From the NCBI RefSeq assembly GCF_002878395.1, contig NW_025892544.1, forward strand, positions 1-64,000: a stretch of DNA of 64,000 nt, read 5' to 3'. The position numbers and the translations under genes were made by a program. Under the pieces are notes generated by a model. It had not been told where the DNA came from. It did no database searches and saw only the letters and a program-made list of their open reading frames with translations. The stretch is from Capsicum annuum (Eukaryota > Streptophyta > Magnoliopsida > Solanales > Solanaceae). Every line of letters starts with the position of its first letter. Position 1 is the first letter of the stretch. Shown here in pieces: positions 43,652 through 54,600 of this stretch.

Positions 43652-45510
43652 CATATGTTGATTCATGGGTCTCTTTCACCCATGAAGCTCAAGAATCTCT
43701 TTTCAAAATCAAATATTTGTATATTTACGAATGTTGATGATTTGATTGAATTGAAAAGTGATGTTCATGTTGTTGTTTGGTTTCATTCCATGTTATAGAC
43801 TATTAATTACAATAATTGATTCTAGTATATGAGGAATTACATGGTATTCATGATAATACCCTTCAATTCACAAGTTAATTGATGTATCCCTGATTATTAG
43901 ATGTGTTGATGATTGTATAACCATAGCATGCTCCCCTCATGTTTGATTAAATGCATATGTGAAGGAAAAGTGCCTTACTAGTATGATAATATGAAATATC
44001 CATTCATGTACAAGTTATGTATGTCAAGTATTTAATGAAATGTCTTAGCCAATGGATTATGTATTATTGATGTAGGTTCTGTACTCAAGAAAGTCATGCT
44101 TTTTCAATTTTCTTCTACCGAGTCTTGGGGGTACTTGTGCCCAAAAAATATAGATGTGTGCCTAGAGTCCGTGTCATGTTTTCACGATATCCTCAGTCCA
44201 GCCATGATCCATAAAACTCAGTGAGTCATGTGACTCAGGAAAGCTCACTAATACAGTAATCTCAGTACTATTCTATCAGTCAACGAAACTTATTTAAATC
44301 AGTCCAGTTCAGTTTAGTAATCCATGATTAGTGTCTATTCAGATGGGAGTAGGAATTAGCACCGAGTGAACCCAAGGATGTGAACACACACTGTCAGATG
44401 AGGGTGTGATTCTTAGAAGTTATCCTTGCGTTCTAGAACAATATAGCCAGCATAGGTTGAAATATTAATACTGTCAGATAAGGGTTGATGGGGTGGATAA
44501 ACCACTGTCAGATAAGGGCCCCACCTTTCTCTTTTGGGGATACTATTAGATGAGGGCCACTCACAGCTTATCCTTACCAGTAGAGCGGTGTTGACACCCT
44601 TTCAATTGGTGTTACAGATTGGATCCCAACTCAGCCATAATGGCATATTAGGGGCATGTCGGTTAGATAACTACTTTCCATAGTTTCAATTACAGAATTA
44701 GGACTGTCAGATACAGTTATTCAGTCTCAGTAATAGAACTCAAATAGTTCTAAAGAATTTAGAACTGTGAGATACAGTCAACTCAGAAAGTACGAAACTC
44801 AGCTAGTTCAATCAAATTTAGGACTGTCAGATACAGTCACTCATGTCATTAGTTATATCAGTCATCAGAATTCAGTTATTAGTTATGTTAGCTATCAAAA
44901 AATTCATTTTATCACGATCTCAGATATAGTTACAACATATTCATATATGTATTCTTACGTTCATATTAGTCAGTGTGCCAGTATTGTTCGTGCATATGAA
45001 CCCATGCATTCATCCTACCTTCCATGCATACTAGTACATTCAAAGTACTGACGTATTTGCGATATAGTGTCTTATACCATAGGTTCAGAAGTACAAGCTC
45101 CAGAGCATCAGTAGTATTCCAGTCTCAGCAATTAGAGTTAGCAGTGAGTCCTCCTTTTTTGAGGACATGATTATTTATTTATTATCTCATTAATAAATTT
45201 ATAAGTTAGAGTTAGTTGGGGACATGTCCCATCAACTCTTTACCAGATAGTTATGTTTTAGAGGTTTTTCAGACTACAGTATGTTCAGACAGTATTGCAG
45301 TTTTTGATATTCTATTACCCCACTCAGATGTTATAGTTTATCAGTTATGTAGTTTTGAACCTTATGGCCTTTCAGCCTTTATTTCCACATTATATTTAGT
45401 ATGTTATACAGTGTAAAGGTACAAATATCAATCATGGGTTATCTTATGGCCCTTCAGGGTTGTGAGCACCGTGTAGCATTCTGAGTACCAGATTTGGGGT
45501 GTTACAAACT

Positions 45511-45523
45511 TGGTGTCAGATCC
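45511..45523 (+). other. Primer-binding site, initiator-Met tRNA type
   Basis: TGGTGTCAGATCC, four bases after the LTR. It differs from TGGTATCAGAGCC at two positions. Confidence 0.7.
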
Positions 45524-45729
45524 TAAGGTTCAATAGTGTCCTAGGAAGTATGAAAGCCACATTTAGTTGAGTCTTGTACATGGGTGTGTTGCGCGCCACA
45601 TTTATGTACAAGAGGCTATAAGATATTTTAGGAAAGTTTTCCCTTCTTTCAGTATTCATGTCATGCCAGTGAGCATAATCTCAAGTCAATCTCTCAGTTT
45701 AATCTATTTCTCCCTTTCTTCTACAAAAC

Positions 45730-46890
45730 ATGCCTCCTAAAAAAGAAACGAAAATTAGTCAGCCCCTCAGCCCGAAGAACCTTTGGTCGATCATGTTTCT
45801 TATGCAAAGTTTAGAGCTGTATTCACTACTCTTTCTCAGTCAATTGCTACTAAGAATGAACGATCATCCATCATTCCAGCTAACCCAGTGGTCAATTCAG
45901 CTGCAGCTAGGATTTAGGACTTCACCCGAATGAATCCCCCATCCTTTCTCGGGCCTAAGTCAGATGAGGATCCTCAGGAATTCATCGATCAGGTTTAGAA
46001 GGTTACAGACATCATGGGGTTACTCCTATCGAGAGTGCTGAGCTAGCTGCATACCAGTTATAGGATATTGCCCACACTTGGTTTAAACAGTAGAAGTCAG
46101 AAAGGCCAGATGATGTAGGGCCTATTGAATGGGAGAAGTTTGTCACCATATTCTTAGATAGATTTTTTTCTTAAGAGTTGAGAGAGGCTAAGGTGGTAGA
46201 ATTCATTAACCTCAGGCAAGGCAATATGACGGTGAAAGAGTATTCTCTTAAGTTTACTCAATTATCCAGATATGCTCCTTATGTGGTTGCAGATAGTAGG
46301 CCCAAGATAAGTAAGTTTTTTTTTTGGGGTAAATCATAGTGTGGTCATCGAGTGTAGGTTTGCAATGTTGAATAGTGACATGACTTTAACCAGGCTTATT
46401 ACTCATGCTCAGTAGATAGAAGATCAAAAGGTTAAGATGAGGGAGAAACATAATAAGAGAGAAAGATAGGTAGTTTTAACTTTGCTCAACCCAAATTAAA
46501 AGGAGCAAACCGCTCTCAGTTCCATCCTAAGTCATCAGTTCCAACTCCTTCTTCAACCAGTGCTCTAGCTCCTAAGTTCAGGGATAGAAATAGAGATAGG
46601 GCGCTAGGATCTAAGTCTTAGGGAAGTATTAGCAATGCCTAAACTAATCCCCTTTGTCAGATTTGTGGTAAGAACTACAAGGGTGCTTGCTGAGATGGTA
46701 GCGATATATGTTTTAGATATGGCAAGCTAGGCCACAGAGTCAGAGATTGTCCTCTTTCAGGTTATCAGGGTCAGCAGAACTATTCCTCAGCTCGATCTAG
46801 TCGCCCAAATCAGCAGGGTCCAACTTCCAGTGCTACTTGTAGTCAACACCTAAATAGAATCTATGCTTTCCAGTCCTGACAAGATCAGTA
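45730..46890 (+). pseudogene. Chromovirus gag remnant
   Basis: Starts MPPKKETKISQPLSP at 45730, then shifts frame. The capsid core is near 46100-46310: WEKFVTIFLDRFF, VVEFINLRQGNMTVKEYSLK, FTQLSRYAPYVVADSR. Two zinc-knuckle blocks are near 46660-46755 (CQICGKNYKGAC, and CFRYGKLGHRVRDC in which the second Cys is Tyr). Stops at 45996, 46061, 46413 (TAG at Gln positions), 46091 (TAG at a Trp position) and 46691 (TGA at an Arg position) inactivate it. Confidence 0.85.
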
Positions 46891-47400
46891 AAATTCTCCT
46901 GATGTGATTACTGGTACGTTACAGATCTTTCGTGTGCATGTTTACGCTTTGCTAGATCCAAGAGCTTCCTTGTCTTTTGGTACTCCCTATATAGAAACTG
47001 ATTTCAGAATTATTCTTGAAATTCTACCAGAGCCCTATTCAGTCTCTACCCCAGTGGTAAAACTATCATAGCTCAACGGGTATACAGGAACTTCCTGATT
47101 ATGATATTTCAGAAAGTCACTTTAGTAAATTTAGTCAAATTAAAGATGACTGATTTTGATGTAATTCTCATCATGGATTGGCTTCATTCTTGCTATGCCA
47201 TAGTCGACTGCAGAAACAGAATAATCTAGTTCTAATTTCTAAATGAACCTATCCTAGAGTGGAGGGGTATTACTTCAGCTTTCAAAGGTCATCTTGTTTC
47301 CTAACTTCGGGCACAAAAAATGATATCTAAAGGATGTGTCTATCATCTTATTTGAGTTAAGGACACTAGTTCCAAAACTTCCAGTCTTGAATTAGTCCCA
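46891..47400 (+). pseudogene. Chromovirus protease remnant
   Basis: LLDPRASLSFGTPYIETDF near 46952; the Gly of the DxG active-site motif is Arg. Then KMTDFDVILIMDWLHSCYA near 47147, the usual second protease block. A TGA at 47354 lies where the family has Arg. Confidence 0.75.
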
Positions 47401-48300
47401 ATAGTGAATGACTATTCAGATGTCTTTCCTAAAGATTTTCTAGAAATTTCTCTCGAAAGGGAAATAGACTTTGGTATTGACCTTCTTCCAGATAGTCAAG
47501 CTATATTTATTCCTCCATATACAATGGCACCAACAGAACTTAAAGAACTTAAAGAGCAGTTAAAGGATCTCTTAGATAAGGGATTTATCAGACCCAGCGT
47601 GTCCCTATGGGGTGCATCAGTTTTATTTGTGCGCAAGAAAGATGGTTCTCTTAGGATGTGTATTAATTACTGCCAGCTCAATAAAGTCATGGTCAAGAAC
47701 AAGTATCCACTTCCCAGAATTAATGACTTATTTGACCAACTTTAGGGTGGAAACTATTTCTCTAAGATAGACCTTAGATCAGTCTATCATCAACTAAGAT
47801 TTAGAGAATGTGACATTCTAAAAATAGCTTTCCAAACTCGGTATGGTCACTTCAAATTCCTAGTTATGTCCTTTGGTATTACCAATGCCCCAGCAGCTTT
47901 CATGGACTTGATGAAACGTGTGTTCAAGAAGTACTTAGACATTTTTGTCATAGTTTTTATAGATGATATTCTGGTCTATTCCCGCAGTGAGCGTGATCAT
48001 GCGGACCATCTCAGAATTGTACTTCAGACTCTTAGAAATCATTAGTTTTTTGCAAAATTCAGTAAGTGCGAATTTTAGCATTCCTTGGCCATATAATTTT
48101 TGGTGATAGCATTAGAGTAGATCCTCAAAAGACTGAAGCAGTAAGAAACTGGCCCAGACCTGTCTCTCCATAGACATCAATAGTTTCTTGGGTTTGGCTG
48201 GCTATTACAGATGGTTTGTTGAAGGATTTTCGTTGATTACATCCCTTATGTCCAAATTGACTCAAAAGAAAGTTAAGTTTCAGTGGTCAGGTCCTTGAGA
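47401..48300 (+). pseudogene. Chromovirus reverse transcriptase remnant
   Basis: An open stretch at 47404-47745 has [48 protein letters not shown]. After the TAG at 47743 the reading continues with [30 protein letters not shown], and the catalytic FIDDILVYS (FIDD at 47956-47967). It continues past a TAG at about 48043 toward FAKFSKCEF. The active-site Asp pair is intact, but the frame is broken several times. Confidence 0.9.
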
Positions 48301-48780
48301 AAAGAGCTTTTAGGAGTTGAAGACTCGACTCACCTCAGCCCCAATCTTAGCTCTTCCAAATGGTCCAGATGGGTTTGTAGTGTACTGTGATGCATCCAGA
48401 GTAGGTTTGGGTTGTGTCCTCATGTAGTATGGTAAGGTAATAGCCTACGCCTCAAGACAGCTTAAACCCCATGAGAAAAATTATCCTACTCATGATCTTG
48501 AGTTAGCAGCCATGGTTTTTGCCTTAAAAGTTTTGAGGCATTACTTATATGGAGTTCATGTAGATGTTTTCACCGATCATAAGATCCTTTAGTATGCCTT
48601 TTCTCAAAAATATCTTAATCTTCGTCAGAGAAGATGGTTAGAGCTCTTGAAAGATTACAACATAAGTGTCCTTTATTATCTGGGCTAGGCCAATGTAGTG
48701 GCCAACACTCTCAGTAGACTGTCTATGGGTAGTGTTACTCATGTTGAGGATAGTAAGAAAAATTTAGCTTAGGAAGTCCA
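48301..48780 (+). pseudogene. Chromovirus RNase H remnant
   Basis: FVVYCDASRVGLGCVLM (about 48373), then TAG at 48425, [49 protein letters not shown] (about 48562), TAG at 48590, and NLRQRRWLELLKDYNISV. The catalytic Asp and Glu positions are visible. Confidence 0.85.
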
Positions 48781-49850
48781 TCAACTTTCTAGACTAGGTT
48801 TTCCCTTAGTCGATTCAGAGAAAAGCGACATATAGGTTCAGATAAAAGAAAAGCAAGATAGAGACCCCAATTTAGTCATTTTGAAAGAGTCAGTTAAGGA
48901 CAAAAAAGTAGAGGTTTTCTCCCAAGGAGGAGATGGTGTATTGCGTTGTCATGGTCATCTTTGTATTCCAGATATAGATGACTCAAGGTAATGAATTCTT
49001 GCATAAGCGCATGGTGCACGCTACTCTATTCATCCAGATGCCACAAAGATGTACCGCGACTTGCGAAAGATCTATTGGTGGAGTGGGATAAAGAGAGATA
49101 TTGCAGAGTTTATGGCTAAGTGTTCTACATGTCAGTAGGTTAAGATAGAGCATCAAAAGCCTAGTGGGTCCATGCAGGAGTTCAATATTCCTACTTGGAA
49201 GTGGGAAGAAGTGACCATAGACTTTGTGATAGGTTTGCCTCATACTCGTTGCCATCATGATTGAGTTTGGGTTATTATAGACAGAATAACTAAATCAGCC
49301 TATTTTCTTCCAGTTCATACCTCTTATTCAGCTGAGGATTATACTAAAATCTACACCAGGGAGTTGGTCGGATTACACAGTATTCCATTATCCATTATTT
49401 CAGTAGAGGTATCTAGTTTACCTCTCATTTTTGGAAAGCGTTCCAAAAGTTTCTTGGTACCCAAGTTTATCTCAGTACAGCCTTTTATCCTTAGACAGAT
49501 GGTCAAGTAGAAAGGACCATTCAAACCCTAGAATATATGCTAAGGGTGTGTGCAATTGATTTCAAGGCTAGCTGGGATGACCACTTGCCTTTGATTGAGT
49601 TTGCATACAACAATAGCTATCATTCTAATATTTGGATGGCTCCATTTAAAGATCTCTATGGTAAGATATGCAGATCTCCAGTCAGTTGGTTTAAAGTTAG
49701 TAAGCCCGCGGTGATAGGACCTAACTTGGTATTCTATGCCTTAGAGAAAGTCCAGTTGATCAGAGAAAGACTCAAGGCTGCTCAGAACTGATAGAAAGTC
49801 CAGTTGATCAGAGAAAGACTCAAGGCTGCTCAGAACTGATAGAAGTCTTA
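48781..49850 (+). pseudogene. Chromovirus integrase remnant
   Basis: The zinc-binding block HPDATKMYRDLRKIYWW (49030) is followed by DIAEFMAKCSTCQ (49093) and TAG at 49136. The core starts PTWKWEEVTIDFVIGLP (about 49190), then RITKSAYFLPVHTSYS and later ILEYMLR-type wording (49520-49545). WDDHLPLIEFAYNNSYHSNI (49573) is the C-terminal core. TAG at 49492 is at a Gln position. The region ends in a perfect 48-bp tandem duplication. Confidence 0.85.
49745..49844 (+). repeat. Perfect 48-bp in-frame tandem duplication
   Basis: 49745-49792 equals 49793-49840 and the match runs four bases further. Each copy includes adjacent TGA and TAG codons, so the duplication probably came after the reading frame was already dead. 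Confidence 0.9.
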
Positions 49851-50290
49851 TACAGATGTGTGTAGAAAGGATTTGAGTTCGAGGTTGGTGACTATGTCTA
49901 TCTAAAGAACTCTTCCATGAAGGTAGTGAAGAGGTTCAGTAAGAAGGAAAAGCTCAGTCCTTGATATTTTGGTTCTTTCAAAATTCTCAGTTGCTTCAGT
50001 AAGGTAGCTTATGAGCTCGAATTACCTTTAGATCTAGCCTCAGTTAATCCATTATTCCATGTCTCTTTGCTCAAGAAGTGTATAGGTGACCCAATAGTTG
50101 TAGTCCCTATTCAGAGCATAGATATTCAGAACAACCTCTCTTATGAGGAGATTCAAGTTGAAATTCTAGACTACCAACTCGTAGATTAAGGAACAAAGAA
50201 GTCCCTCTCGTCAAAGTTCTTTGGCAAAATTAGTCCATTGAGGGATCCACTTGGGAAGCAGAAGCAGACATGCATACTAAGTACCCCCAT
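49851..50290 (+). pseudogene. Chromovirus integrase C-terminus with chromodomain-like segment
   Basis: VYLKNSSMKVVKRFSKKEKL (49899), TGA at 49962 where the family has Arg, AYELELPLDLASVNPLFHVS (about 50008), then LLKKCIGDP and SYEEIQVEILDYQ (50138). The TWEAEADMHTKYPHLFS-like end is near 50250-50300 in a shifted frame. The last part corresponds to the chromodomain of Tekay/Del-type elements. Confidence 0.75.
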
Positions 50291-50779
50291 CTCTTCTCCG
50301 CTGACTCAAATCAAGCTCAAGGTTACAGTTCTCCTTAAGCTTTTTAGTTTCATGTCCTTATTTCAGTTACAACTTGGAGTCAACCTTATGTTCTGGATTC
50401 CATTTTTAAACTTGGTGCTAAGTACCATTGCATATCCAATTATATGATCATGTATCAGATTAGTCATGTGTTCAAGAATTAGACATGCATTCTCCTTGAG
50501 AGAAGACTCAGTTATTAGAAATCTCAGTCATGTAATCAGTTCCTTCAGGTATTCACATATTAAAGATATTTGATTAGATTATCAGTACTCTCAGTCATGC
50601 ATTCATGTATCGGGACAGGCATGAAATCATACATCAGATATGCATGTTCTGTATGAATCTTAGAAATGTCATTTATGTAGTCATGTTTGAGTTTTCATAT
50701 TCAGTATGTACTTTGGTTTTTCATTTCTCCTCTCTCAGTCAGTCTAATTCAAGGACGAATATTCCCAAGGGGGAGATAT
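50291..50779 (+). other. Non-coding tract and polypurine tract before the 3' LTR
   Basis: CAGT-rich non-coding sequence ending CCCAAGGGGGAGATAT at 50764-50779. The purine run is the plus-strand primer and is nearly identical to that at 10405-10419. Confidence 0.8.
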
Positions 50780-51265
50780 TAGAATACCCCAAAGTTTTCT
50801 AACTAATTTTGTCTCAAGAATGTCAAGTATTAGCTTCTAAATTGAATGATGTTTATTCCATGGGGAATTTAGATTTTCACTTTTTGTCATGTAAAAAATT
50901 CAATAAACTTTCCATCGATATAAAATTTGCCTTAATCTGATAACTGGGTAAGAAGTTATGACTATTTCAATTCCCCATCGTAAAACAACACTATATTGGT
51001 CAGTGGCGCATCGCGTCACCAGATAAAATGGCAATCGTCCTTTTTCCAGTGTCCAAGCATGATTTCTCTGTATCACTCCAAACTTTTAGGTCGCAAACAA
51101 AGTTGCAATGCGATGGATCCGCGTCGCGCCATTTCCCTATTTCCAAATTGTCAAATTCAAGTGACACAGTGCGATAGCACCACATCGCACCAAGGGTCCA
51201 GGTCGGGAATTTTTCACCAAATTAAAAGACGCGTCCAGGGTTAAAAGGGTCAATTTCCCACCCCT

Positions 51266-51273
51266 ATTTATGT
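51266..51273 (+). promoter_or_regulatory. TATA box of LTR E
   Basis: TATTTATG, aligned to TATTTAAG in LTR D. Confidence 0.45.
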
Positions 51274-51416
51274 CCTTTAACACGAGATTTATCTATTTGA
51301 AAACCCAAAATATACTAGTTTCTCTCATTTTTCTCTCAAGAACAAGCTAGAGTTTCAATTGGGGATTCAATTTCAAGAAAGTCTCTCTATCAATCTTCGC
51401 TAAATCAAGAACTAAG

Positions 51417-51422
51417 GTATGT
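51417..51422 (+). other. Consensus 5' splice-site sequence in LTR E
   Basis: CTAAG followed by GTATGT, the same as LTR D. Confidence 0.4.
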
Positions 51423-53283
51423 CATGTGTTGATTCAAGGGTTTATTTCACCCATGAAGCTCAAGAATGTCTTTTCAAAATCAAAGATTTGTATATTTACG
51501 AATGTTCATGATTTGATTGAATTGAAAAGTGATGTTCATGTTGTTTTTTGGTTTCATTCCATGTTATAGACTATTAATTACAAGAATTGATTCTAGTATA
51601 TGAGTAATTACATGGTATTCATGATAATACCCTTCTATTCACAAGTTGATTGATGTATCCTTGATTATTAGATGTGTTGATAATTGTATAACCATAGCAT
51701 GCTCTTCCCATATTTGATTAAATGCATATGTGAAGGTAAAGTGCCATACTAGTATGATAATGTAAAATCTCCATTCATGTAAAAGTTATGTATGTCAAGT
51801 GTTTGATGAAATGTCTTAGCCAATGGTTATGTATTGTTGATGTTAGTCCTGTACTCAAGAAAGTCACACTTTGTTAGTTTCCTTCTATCGAGTCCAGGGG
51901 GTACATATACCTGAAAAATATAGCTGTGTGCCTTGAGTCCATGTCATGTTTTCACGATATCCTCATTCAAGCCATGATCCATAGAACTCAGTCAGTCATG
52001 TGACTCAAGAAAGCTCAGCAATACAGTAATCTCAATACTATTCCATCAGTCAACGGAACTTAGTTAATTTAGTCTAGTTCAGTTCAGTAATCTAGGATCA
52101 GTGTCTATTCAGATGGGAGTAGAAATTAGCACCGAGTGAACCCAAGGATGGGAACACATACTGTCAGATGAGGGTGTGAGTCTTAGAAGTCATCCTTGCA
52201 TTCCAGAACTTTGTAGCCTGCATACATTGAGTTATCAACACTGTCAGATGAGGGTTGATGAAATGGATAAGCACTGTCAGATGAGGGCCCCACCATTCTC
52301 TTTTGGGGACACTGTCATATGAAGGTCACTCATAGCTTGTCCTTACCAGTGGTGTGGTATTGACACCCTTCCAATTAGGGTTAGAGATTAGAACCCAACT
52401 CAGCCATAATGGTGTATTAGGGGCATGTCAATTAGATAACTACTTCCCACAATTTTAGTTACAGAATCAAGACTGTCAGATACAGTCATTCAGTCTTAGT
52501 AATAGAACTTAGATAGTTCTAAAAAATTTAGGACTGTTAGATACAGTCAACTCAAAATAGTACGAAACTCAGCTAGTTCTATTAGTTTCAGGACTGTCAG
52601 ATACAGTCACTCATGTCATCAGTTATATCAGTCATCAAAATTCATTTATCAGTCATGTTAGTTATCAGTAAATTCATGTTATCATGATCTTAGATATAGT
52701 TATGACATATTCATGCATGTATTCTCACGTTCATATTAGTCAGTTAGCCAATATTGTTCATGCATATGAACCCCATGCATTCAGCCTACCTTTCATGCAT
52801 ACCAGTACATTCAAAGTACTAGCATATTTGTGCTATGGTGTCTTATACCATAGGTTTAGAAGTATGAGCTCCAGAGCATCAGTAGCATTCCTGTCTCAAC
52901 AATCAAAGTTAGAAGTGAGTCCTTATCTTTCGAGGACATGATCATTTATTTATTATCTCATTAATAAATTTATAAGTTGGAGTTAGTTGGGGACATGTCC
53001 CATCAACTTCTTATCCAGATAGTTATGATTTAGAGGTTTTTCAGACTACAGTATATTCAGATAGTATTTTAGTTTTGGGTATTCTATTACCCCACTCAGA
53101 TCTTATATTTTATCAGTCATGCAGTTTTGAACCTTATGGCCTTTCAACCTTTATTTCCCCATTATATTTAGTATGTTATACAGTGTACAGGTACATATAT
53201 AAGTCATGAGTTAGCTTGCAGTCCTTTGGGTTCGTGAGCACCGTGTAGCATTTCAAGTACTAGATTTGGGGATTTACATCATT

Positions 53284-54600
53284 GCTTGTTATTTTTGGCA
53301 TTGTGTTTACTTACCAAATATATTGAATCAATATTTATTTATGAGTTAAAAGAATGGATTGGTTTATTAAGGATTATATTTTTATCCTCCACATTAATTA
53401 AACAATTGAGTAGTAGGGGTTCTTTAATCTATGATAAATTTAAGTAGGTGCCTGTATGATTCATGATTAGATGTGACAAGATGATATCAAAGCTCAGGTT
53501 ATCGGTCTCCTAATATAAAAGAAAATGTTAAGTCCCGTGGATTGGGGTGTAGACGTCCACATCAGATCCTTAAGAAGCTAAGAGGCATCTAGGAAATCCA
53601 TTCAACTTTCTTCCCTACTATCGTGCTTGTTCAGTGTTGTCTCCCCAAGTTGAGTCCAATTGGTATCTGGAATATTTCAATTGGTATCTCAATCACCACA
53701 ATTGGGATTAGTTGTTCCCAATTGGTATCTCAAGAAGTTAGAAAGATTTGATAATTATTATTCCAATTTGTAGCGACCAATAAGAAATATAGGACTTATA
53801 TATTGATGTGAGAATTACACTTGACATAGTAAATACTGTGGTTTTTAGTATTGTTGGTAAGAAAAACTCTTTCATTAGTTGATCGATTAAGCTTATTAGT
53901 AGAATACATGTGCCTTAAATGTTTTGTTGTGTGTTAGGATAGCATGCTCTATGTATCCCCTACGTGGATTATTGTCACATTAATTATATTATTGTGTTGT
54001 TGTGTTATGGATGAACTCCTTAGGTGTAAGTACTGAGTATGTGTGATTGGGATGATTTTTTATGCAAAAGGAATTCAGTAATTCTAATGATCGGGTGTGA
54101 TTTTAGAGTGTATATTCATATTTGTAATTTGAGACACATCTTATTTCATCGTAATTTGAAGTATTCCTCAATTTCCAATGCAATCGTGATGAAATACCCA
54201 GGTGCCTTGCTGTTCTATAATGGATGTTTTGTGGGATGTGGTACTTGTGATGACAAGATGGTAGATTGTGCTAGAATTAATCGAGTTGAGGGATTAGGTT
54301 TGCATTTACAATAGCTTAGAGTCATAATTTAAACATTTGAGTTCTTAAAAGTCACAGGACATGAGAGTTAGAAGCTATAAAGGTGTTCGTGGGATAGTAT
54401 CATATGAGAAATAACTTTGGATTGGGTAGAAAATCAAAACAACTGGAGGGTTCAACTGCAAAAGTTCTAATGCAGTAAGCTACTTGGGATCTCACATGTT
54501 TTGTGATTTTCGTCCATTGTAGAAATAATCCTATGTTTGCAATAATTAAAGTTAGAAATAACTTCTGACATACATACTAATATAAATTATTATTATTAAA
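53284..54600. other. Unassigned segment right of the chromovirus
   Basis: No gene recognised. GATATCAAAGCTCAGGTTA near 53482 resembles a primer site and leader of another retroelement, and TGGTATCTCAATTGG words recur four to five times at 53650-53740. The 91-residue frame at 54039-54314 has no domain. Confidence 0.35.

Larger units (their letters stand above)
43010..45506 (+). mobile_element. 5' LTR of the chromovirus (LTR D)
   Basis: TGTAATACCC to GGGTGTTACA, 2497 bp. Order of features: GCGAT/ATCGC-type cassette (about 43215-43430), TATTTAAG box at 43496-43503, donor-like AAGGTATGT with GT at 43646, four CTGTCAGAT(G/A)AGGG words (44390-44540), hairpins TAGAACT/AGTTCTA (44734-44752) and GACTGT/ACAGTC (44822-44838), then 3' hairpins at 45032-45050, 45148-45166 and the palindrome GGGACATGTCCC (45218-45229). 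Confidence 0.9.
50780..53278 (+). mobile_element. 3' LTR of the chromovirus (LTR E)
   Basis: TAGAATACCCC (first bases altered from TGTAATACCC) to GGGGATTTACA, 2499 bp and colinear with LTR D. It includes GTGCGAT/ATCGCAC (51169-51190), TATTTATG (51266-51273), a donor-like GTATGT at 51417, GACTGT/ACAGTC hairpins at 52471-52487, 52532-52548 and 52592-52608, TAGAACT/AGTTCTA at 52503-52521, CTATGGT/ACCATAG at 52833-52853, and GGGACATGTCCC at 52990-53001. Confidence 0.9.
43005..53283 (+). mobile_element. Full-length inactive chromovirus (Tekay/Del-like) with TSD TCATT
   Basis: TCATT stands at 43005-43009 and 53279-53283. The element spans 43010-53278 (10,269 bp) with LTRs of 2497 and 2499 bp, an initiator-Met-type primer site, gag, protease, reverse transcriptase, RNase H, integrase and a chromodomain-like C-terminus, then a polypurine tract. 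The gene order and C-terminal domain place it among chromoviruses. Most premature stops are TAG at Gln codons or TGA at Arg codons, as expected from C-to-T decay. Confidence 0.92.

Noticed and set aside
54039..54314. 91-residue Cys-containing plus-strand frame
   Set aside because: No conserved spacing of Cys residues, no promoter context, and lies among retroelement remnants.
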